Below are positions 59,080-64,000 of a stretch of DNA of 64,000 nucleotides, piece after piece. The position numbers were made by a program, and so were the translations under genes. The notes below the pieces were generated by a model. It ran no database searches. It was given only the letters and a program-made list of their open reading frames with translations, and was not told the DNA's origin. Source of the DNA: Endomicrobium sp. (GTDB taxonomy: Bacteria > Elusimicrobiota > Endomicrobiia > Endomicrobiales > Endomicrobiaceae); assembly GCA_031262585.1 (NCBI GenBank), contig JAISHK010000008.1:62001-126000 (forward strand), read 5' to 3'. The first letter of the stretch is position 1, and each line of letters opens with the position of its first letter.

Positions 59080-59441
59080 AAAGCACACAAAAATGCTTTT
59101 GAAATCTATCTTTAAACATAATTTAGCAAGATTCACATTAGCTTCTTACAGTTTTTATTATAGATTTACACATATTTAATTCACTCAACTAATTTAATTA
59201 CATCTATGATTTTAATATCACTATTTTAACATTACACCACTCTCTTCATCATTTTCAAGTTCAGTTTTTATATATCTTAATTTTTTTGTAAAAATTTGAC
59301 TAGAATTTCAATAACTTTAATTTAAAAATCAAAAATATCTTAACCACTTTTATAGCTTTTACTTACACTGTACTCTTGCAAATCAACGTAATCTTAACCA
59401 GATAAAAGATAATATGAATAATTTCTATAATTTTGTGCAAT

Positions 59442-59594
59442 TTAAGTAAAAACCATTGTTATCACCATCTTTGCAGATTCAAAATGAAACCTAGCAAATT
59501 TTACAACACTTTCTAACATAATTATATTTTTTCTTAATTCAACTAAATCATCAAGCTGTTTAAGATGATTTACATTATTTTTAAATATTTCCAT
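59442..59594 (-). pseudogene. Short helical frame, probable gene stump
   Basis: A 50-codon minus-strand frame, MEIFKNNVNHLKQLDDLVEL with RKNIIMLESVVKFARFHFES following. A further run, SITKAELISK, lies just upstream in another frame. There is no clear ribosome site. It is likely the tail of a frameshifted gene. Confidence 0.3.
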
Positions 59595-60128
59595 CTCTTT
59601 AATTATTTTGAGATTAGTTCAGCTTTTGTAATACTAACTTTTAATCAAAAAAACTTTTCTATTTTAAGGAAGAGTCCTGCAACTTCCAGTTAAAATTTAT
59701 ACATTTTTTTTATTCCCTATAAAGTTCACTCCCCTACCAAAACATCAAAAGACACAAACAACATAAAACAATACTAATAATTTACACTAACGATTTTCTT
59801 TTTAATATTTTTATTATGTGATTATTTTCATTATAGTTTTTTATAGATAATAATTTTTCCTTTACTTATAATATATACATACGAATAACTGTCTCTATCT
59901 CTTTCAGTACAAACACGTCACCCTCTGATTTATGTACCTTTTTAAACCATCCGTAACACTTGTGTAAACCTATTCATTCAAATTTTTAAAGCACAAATAT
60001 ATAAATTTAATAAAAAAACAAATAATCACAATATTTTAAAAACGCTTATACAATATTATTAAAATATATTTTTTCTATAAAAATCATAAAAATATTAGAA
60101 ACTTCACTTTTACTATTAACATCATAAT

Positions 60129-60158
60129 TGCAAATTAATATCATGAAATGTTATAATA
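60129..60158 (+). promoter_or_regulatory. Promoter of the iscU oxygen-defence cluster
   Basis: TTGCAA (60129-60134), 18 nt, TATAAT (60153-60158). The leader to iscU is about 65 nt. Confidence 0.6.
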
Positions 60159-60186
60159 TGGAAAATTTACTTGCCAACATAATTAA

Positions 60187-60211
60187 TTTCTTTGTAGAAA
60201 CAACAAAGAAA
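60187..60211 (+). promoter_or_regulatory. Hairpin in the iscU leader
   Basis: TTTCTTTGT and ACAAAGAAA make a perfect 9-bp stem with a 7-nt loop, ending about 10 nt before the ribosome site AGAGGA. It could modulate translation or be a binding site for a regulator of the cluster. Confidence 0.45.
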
Positions 60212-60230
60212 GCATTATTAGAGGACAAAA

Positions 60231-60608
60231 ATGGCATTTTATTCAGAAAAAGTTATGGAACATTTCCTAAATCCACGTAACGTTGGAGAAATAAAAGATG
60301 CTGATGGCATAGGAGAAGTAGGTAACCCCGTATGTGGCGATATGATGACTTTTTATGTAAAAGTCAAAGATAATAAAATTAAAGATGTAAAATTCAAAAC
60401 CTTTGGGTGTGGAGCGGCAATAGCTGTATCTTCAATGGTATCAGAAATGGCACTTGGCAAAACAATTGAAGAAGTAATGAACTTAACAAACAGTGATGTC
60501 GCAAAGGCTTTAGATGGACTTCCACCGAACAAAATGCATTGTTCGAACTTGGGAGCAGATGCGTTGCATAAAGCCATTGAAAATTATAAGGCAAAACAAA
60601 AAAAGTAA
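60231..60608 (+). CDS. iscU: Fe-S cluster scaffold protein IscU/NifU-N type
   Basis: Scaffold on which [2Fe-2S] and [4Fe-4S] clusters are assembled. The three conserved cysteines are Cys35 (with Asp37 in NPVCGD), Cys60 (FGCGAA) and Cys104 (KMHCSN). At 125 aa it is the single-domain form. AGAGGA lies 5-7 nt before the ATG. A cysteine desulfurase (IscS/NifS) would be expected beside it but is not in the window. It heads a plus-strand cluster with oxygen-defence genes. Confidence 0.95.
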   Translation: MAFYSEKVMEHFLNPRNVGEIKDADGIGEVGNPVCGDMMTFYVKVKDNKIKDVKFKTFGCGAAIAVSSMVSEMALGKTIEEVMNLTNSDVAKALDGLPPNKMHCSNLGADALHKAIENYKAKQKK

Positions 60609-60809
60609 ATGTGTGCAATGCGTAAAAATGATAAGTGCAAACGTTTTCAATGTGAAGCAAAATTTAAAAATAAAAATGTATGTAAAATTTCTAGATTTTG
60701 CAAAACGTGCAATGTCAAAGAAAAAACTAATACCAAAATTTGTAATGTATGCAAGTCAGAGTACGCTGCTGAATATAGTGAATGTCCTGTTTGTTTTATA
60801 TTGAAATAA
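60609..60809 (+). CDS. Small protein with ten cysteines, rubredoxin-like knuckles
   Basis: A 66-aa basic protein with cysteines at 2, 10, 15, 25, 31, 34, 45, 48, 59 and 62. CKTC (31-34) is one CxxC, and Cys45-x2-Cys48-x10-Cys59-x2-Cys62 resembles a rubredoxin or zinc-ribbon site. It begins with the ATG directly after the iscU stop codon (TAAATG), so translation is probably coupled; an ATG at 60618 is an alternative. Co-location with Fe-S and oxygen-defence genes suggests metal binding or electron transfer. No family recognised. Confidence 0.7.
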   Translation: MCAMRKNDKCKRFQCEAKFKNKNVCKISRFCKTCNVKEKTNTKICNVCKSEYAAEYSECPVCFILK

Positions 60810-60882
60810 AACAAGTCTCTATTGATGAATAATAACAGTTTTTAATAATTTATAATAGATATAAATACAAGGAATATATTTC

Positions 60883-62085
60883 GTGACAATGAGATTAATA
60901 AAAGACGGCGTTTACGCAGTTGGAGTAATAGATTGGAATGAAAAACATTTTCATGGTTATACGTACATAACAAAAAGAGGAGTTACGTACAATTCTTACT
61001 TAATTATTGATGAAAAAGTAACTTTAATTGATACGGTTCACAAAGACTTTGAGGAAGAATTATTAAAAAATATAAAAGAAATCGTAGAACCTTCTAAAGT
61101 AGATGCAATAATAATAAATCATGTAGAACCAGATCATTCAGGAGCATTCCCAAAAATAATTAAAGCATGCCCAAATGCAAAAGTTTATGGTACAGAAAAA
61201 GCAAAACAAGGATTATTAAAATATTACGGCATATGCGGCGATTGGATATCTGTGAAGCTTGGTCAAAGTTTGAATATTGGCAAAAGAACTTTAGATTTTA
61301 TAGACGTCCCTATGATACACTGGCCTGACAGTATGTTCACATACTCTGCTTACGACAAAATTTTATTTTCAAATGACGGCTTCGGTCAACACTATGCAAC
61401 AAATAAAGTTTTTGATAATGAAGTAAATTTCAATATTTTAATGGAAGAGGCCCAAAAGTATTATGCAAATATATTATGGCCATTTAACAATCTTATTTAT
61501 ACAAAACTGAAAATCATAAGCAATCTGAAGCCCAACGTTGAACTTATTGCTCCAAGTCACGGTCTTGTATGGTGTAAACACATAAAAGAAATTATGCAAA
61601 AATATTTGTATTGGTCTTCTCACTCTTGCAAAAATAGAATAGCTGTTATTTACGAAACAATGTGGAATTCTACTGAAAAAATGGCAAGAAAAATTATAGA
61701 AGGAATAACTTCAGAAAACGTAGAAGCCGTTTTGTTTGACGTAACAAAAAATGATAGAACAGATATCATTTCTTACATGCTTGATGCTAAAGGTTGGATT
61801 TTTGGCTCATCGACGCATGATAGTGAAATGCTCCCAGTAATTGCTGGTTTTTTATATTTTCTTAAAGGTTCTAAAGCCAAAGGACGCAAATCATTTGCAT
61901 TCGGCTCATATGGTTGGAGTGGAGAAGCTGTAAAAAATATTGAAACCACCATATCAAATATTACATCTTTTGATTCTTCTTTAAAGGTTATCTTCAAACC
62001 TACAGAAGGAGAATTAAATAAATGTTTTGAAGCAGGTCAAATCTTCGCTTTAAAAATAAAAAATGAAAATAACAAGACTTTATAA
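60883..62085 (+). CDS. Flavodiiron protein (A-type flavoprotein, O2/NO reductase)
   Basis: Reduces O2 to water or NO to N2O in anaerobes. The N-terminal MBL-like domain (1-about 250) has the diiron ligands: the HxExDH set in NHVEPDHSG, the His in IHWPDSM, the Asp in SNDGFGQH and the His in APSHGLVW. The C-terminal flavodoxin domain begins IAVIYETMWNSTEKMARK and binds FMN. At 400 aa no rubredoxin is fused, so an outside donor is needed. The start is GTG (60883) with AAGGA 9 nt upstream; ATG at 60889 is also possible. Confidence 0.94.
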   Translation: MTMRLIKDGVYAVGVIDWNEKHFHGYTYITKRGVTYNSYLIIDEKVTLIDTVHKDFEEELLKNIKEIVEPSKVDAIIINHVEPDHSGAFPKIIKACPNAKVYGTEKAKQGLLKYYGICGDWISVKLGQSLNIGKRTLDFIDVPMIHWPDSMFTYSAYDKILFSNDGFGQHYATNKVFDNEVNFNILMEEAQKYYANILWPFNNLIYTKLKIISNLKPNVELIAPSHGLVWCKHIKEIMQKYLYWSSHSCKNRIAVIYETMWNSTEKMARKIIEGITSENVEAVLFDVTKNDRTDIISYMLDAKGWIFGSSTHDSEMLPVIAGFLYFLKGSKAKGRKSFAFGSYGWSGEAVKNIETTISNITSFDSSLKVIFKPTEGELNKCFEAGQIFALKIKNENNKTL

Positions 62086-62117
62086 AAATCATTGTTTTGT
62101 GTAAAGGAGAGGTTATT

Positions 62118-62558
62118 ATGAAAGGATTAGTATGTAAAATTTGTGGATATATTACGTTAGACAATAATGAAAAACAATGTCCTATATGTCACGCTAAAAA
62201 TATATTTGAAGAAAAAGAGGATGCTTATAAAATGTCAAACTCTGAAGCTGCTTCCAGTGAATCTAAAAAAAAACACATCCCATATTTTAATATCATAAAA
62301 GAATGTGTATTAATTCCCAACACTAAATGCACAGATATTTATGTGAAAATAGGCGAAATTTTACATCCAGCATTACAGGAACATTATATAACTAACATCA
62401 CTTTCTACACTAACAATAAGTTTGTTTCATATATTACATTTACATTCGATGTTAATCCGGCAGCAGTTATACATTTAAAAGATGAAGTTAAGGGGAAAGT
62501 TCAAGTGATAGCAAATTGCAGTATCCATGGTAAATGGTTTAATGAAGTAAAAATTTAA
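62118..62558 (+). CDS. Superoxide reductase with rubredoxin-like N-terminus (desulfoferrodoxin type)
   Basis: Reduces superoxide to hydrogen peroxide without making O2. The first 30 residues have Cys6-x2-Cys9-x11-Cys21-x2-Cys24, a rubredoxin-like knuckle. After an acidic linker comes the SOR domain: Lys52-His53 in KKHIP, the His pair in GEILHPALQEHYI, and C-terminal Cys and His in ANCSIHGKW, which together give the Fe(His)4Cys site. ATG at 62118 has GGAGAGG about 6 nt upstream; a seven-codon extension is rejected. Only 32 bp separate it from the flavodiiron gene and 49 bp from rubrerythrin. Confidence 0.9.
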   Translation: MKGLVCKICGYITLDNNEKQCPICHAKNIFEEKEDAYKMSNSEAASSESKKKHIPYFNIIKECVLIPNTKCTDIYVKIGEILHPALQEHYITNITFYTNNKFVSYITFTFDVNPAAVIHLKDEVKGKVQVIANCSIHGKWFNEVKI

Positions 62559-62607
62559 ACACTTTGAAATACAAAAAATAAATTAATATAAATTAGGAGA
62601 AAATATT

Positions 62608-63180
62608 ATGATAAAATCAATCAAAGGGACAAAAACTGAAAGACATCTATTGAAAGCCTTTGCAGGCGAATCACAGGCAAGAATGAGATACTCTTATTTT
62701 GCATCAAAAGCAAAAAAAGATGGTTTTGAACAAATCGCCGCTATTTTTACAGAAACAGCAGATAACGAAAAAGAACATGCAAAAAGATTTTTTAAATTCT
62801 TAGAAGGTGGATCTCTTGAAATTAAAGGAACTTTTCCAGCGGGCACTATAAATAATACCGTTGAAAACTTAAAACTTTCTGCTTCTGGAGAACATGAAGA
62901 GTATATAAAACTTTATCCTGAAGCTGCAAAAATTGCTGATGAGGAAGGTTTTCCTGAAATAGCCGAATGTTTTAGAAAAATTTCTATAGCTGAACAACAC
63001 CATGAATCAATATATTTAGAACTTATTGACAATCTTGAAAACAATATGGTCTTTAAAAAAAACACGCCTATAAAGTGGAAATGTCGCAATTGTGGTTATG
63101 TGTATGAAAGCAAAGAAGCTTTAGAAATTTGTCCTGCATGTTTACATTCTAAAGCATATATGGAAAAACTAGTAAGATAA
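62608..63180 (+). CDS. rbr: Rubrerythrin
   Basis: NADH-linked peroxidase of anaerobes that removes the peroxide formed by superoxide reductase. The N-terminal four-helix diiron domain has FAGESQARMRYSYFASKAK and TADNEKEHAKRFF (ExxH), then AECFRKISIAEQHHESIY. The C-terminal rubredoxin domain has CRNCGYVYES and CPACLHSK. 190 aa is normal. AGGAGA lies about 9 nt before ATG. Last gene of the cluster. Confidence 0.96.
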   Translation: MIKSIKGTKTERHLLKAFAGESQARMRYSYFASKAKKDGFEQIAAIFTETADNEKEHAKRFFKFLEGGSLEIKGTFPAGTINNTVENLKLSASGEHEEYIKLYPEAAKIADEEGFPEIAECFRKISIAEQHHESIYLELIDNLENNMVFKKNTPIKWKCRNCGYVYESKEALEICPACLHSKAYMEKLVR

Positions 63181-64000
63181 CCCAAAATGATTATTCATAC
63201 AAAAACAAGCGACTATTTACGTCTTAAAAGCTATACGATAAATAGAAGTTTAAGCGGATGTATATTATTTCTTGTAATTTATTACATAATTGTAAATGCT
63301 GCATTGTAACTTCTAAAGATTGAAAATTTACGTACATATAAATTTTATAAGCTTCTTTGTTAGTTTTGTAATTTCATTTTTAAGGCCGGTTGGCATCATC
63401 ATTACTCATTATAAAAATGCTTTTATTTGGAATTTAGTTATTATTTAATGTTTTTTACATAGAATGATACGGTAAAATAATAGCTTCCCATTTTTTAAGT
63501 AAAATTAAAATATTTCCAAAATTAACGTTACTTATCACATATTCGCAAATGAAATATTGTATCCAGAGTAACTTTATTTTATCAGAATATATAGGCAACT
63601 AACCTTTGACATAAGTAAAGATCTTGCAGCAAATGAATTAGTAAAACGTATAATTGTTCTAAAATTTTTAGGATTTTAAATATTTCCCTCAAATTATAAA
63701 AAATTCTATATTTTAAGAATTTTTCAATATCGCATCATTTTTTCACAATTGTTATTATTCCTTTAAGAGCTTGCGTCATAGATACTTATATTTTACTAAA
63801 TAAGCGTTCTAAAACATTATACAGTTTTTAAAATTTATTACAATATTTTTAATATTTTAGAAATAAAATTTGTTTTATATTCCACTTTTTTGTAATTTAT
63901 TTCTAATCTTCTACCCAAAAATTTGCTTTAATCACAAATTTTCTCGCAGGTTTAATATATTTTTTAATAAAAAATTTCGAATATTAGAAATAACCAATAA
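63181..64000. other. Terminal gene-free interval
   Basis: 820 bp with no convincing gene. A 40-codon plus-strand frame directly after rubrerythrin (63187-63309, MIIHTKTSDYLRLKSYTINR then a hydrophobic stretch) has no ribosome site; it could be a small membrane peptide but is probably chance. On the minus strand near 63330-63400 MMMPTGLKNEITKLTKKLIK is open over a short run. No terminator hairpin was found after rbr. Confidence 0.45.

Larger units (their letters stand above)
58644..60128. other. Gene desert between uvrD and iscU
   Basis: 1.5 kb without an intact gene between two plus-strand genes. Two eroded minus-strand frames are present (58713-59079 and 59442-59594), listed separately. A 97-codon plus-strand frame at 58886-59179 lies opposite the first of these and is considered a shadow. 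The last 100 bp hold the iscU promoter. Confidence 0.55.

Noticed and set aside
58886-59179. 97-codon plus-strand frame with a hydrophobic start
   Set aside because: It lies opposite a better minus-strand coding trace, has no ribosome site and unlikely composition.
63187-63309. 40-codon hydrophobic peptide after rubrerythrin
   Set aside because: No ribosome site and short length; could be chance, so only noted in the interval entry.
59067-63425. GGCATCATCA ... AAAATGCTTTT occurring near 59069 and 63388
   Set aside because: The two short words are similarly spaced, hinting at a common stump, but translations in all frames do not align convincingly.

Overview
The window reads as a stretch of a very AT-rich bacterial chromosome with gene erosion under way. 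Recognisable genes cover roughly 41.6 kb of 64 kb (about 65 %, summed from the intervals below). The rest is gene-free DNA, much of it in deserts of 1 to 4 kb where broken reading frames can still be traced. The genes are housekeeping and metabolic: MEP isoprenoid genes, an anaerobic oxygen-defence set (flavodiiron protein, superoxide reductase, rubrerythrin), a bacterial ferredoxin, a membrane pyrophosphatase and an orphan hydrogenase-type regulator. This points to a strict anaerobe with a shrinking genome. An Elusimicrobiota/Endomicrobium-like symbiont (termite gut) is my best guess, but it is inference from gene content, AT bias and pseudogene load, not a database result. I saw no tRNA, rRNA, CRISPR array, insertion sequence or intact prophage.

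Layout. 1-12.1 kb (minus strand): lower glycolysis (gap, pgk), a GlcD-type FAD oxidase, and infC-rpmI-rplT followed by pheS-pheT. infC has a leader with a strong promoter, an attenuator-like hairpin and a probable ATA start. An ExbB/ExbD pair lies upstream. 12.2-15.8 kb is a desert. 15.8-24.8 kb (minus) is the classical rpsB-tsf-pyrH-frr-uppS-cdsA-dxr-ispG-proS superoperon, with a 2[4Fe-4S] ferredoxin inserted before uppS, greA before proS, and no rseP. 26.2-32.4 kb (minus): RNase H, RmuC, a RecB-like Fe-S nuclease and cardiolipin synthase, separated by deserts.

32.8-37.0 kb (plus): ispD with a MerR-type regulator, a pyruvate kinase lacking its C-terminal domain, and a ZIP metal transporter. 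37.1-41.7 kb (minus): a TM1266-like ACT regulator, a polyprenol/diacylglycerol kinase, an M50-like membrane protease and the pyrophosphatase. 41.7-45.5 kb is a desert containing a decayed mazG, a second unidentified broken gene and a perfect 19-bp hairpin. 45.5-49.9 kb (minus): glmU-prs-rplY-pth, and a separate unit of a small excisionase-type HTH protein plus a lysine-rich repeat protein. 50.8-56.0 kb (minus): DnaQ-like exonuclease, a small gene broken at an A9 tract, a secreted beta-CASP metallo-hydrolase, and nitroreductase-argS. 56.4-63.2 kb (plus): UvrD helicase, then iscU, a 10-cysteine mini-protein, flavodiiron protein, superoxide reductase and rubrerythrin.

How the genes fit together. 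Dxr, IspD and IspG belong to the MEP route that supplies UppS. CdsA and cardiolipin synthase make phospholipid, and GlmU and UppS feed the cell wall. Glycolysis is represented by GAPDH, PGK and pyruvate kinase; the pyrophosphatase can conserve energy from PPi. The iscU cluster builds Fe-S clusters and removes O2 and superoxide. DNA maintenance rests on UvrD, RmuC, RNase H and two exonuclease-type proteins.
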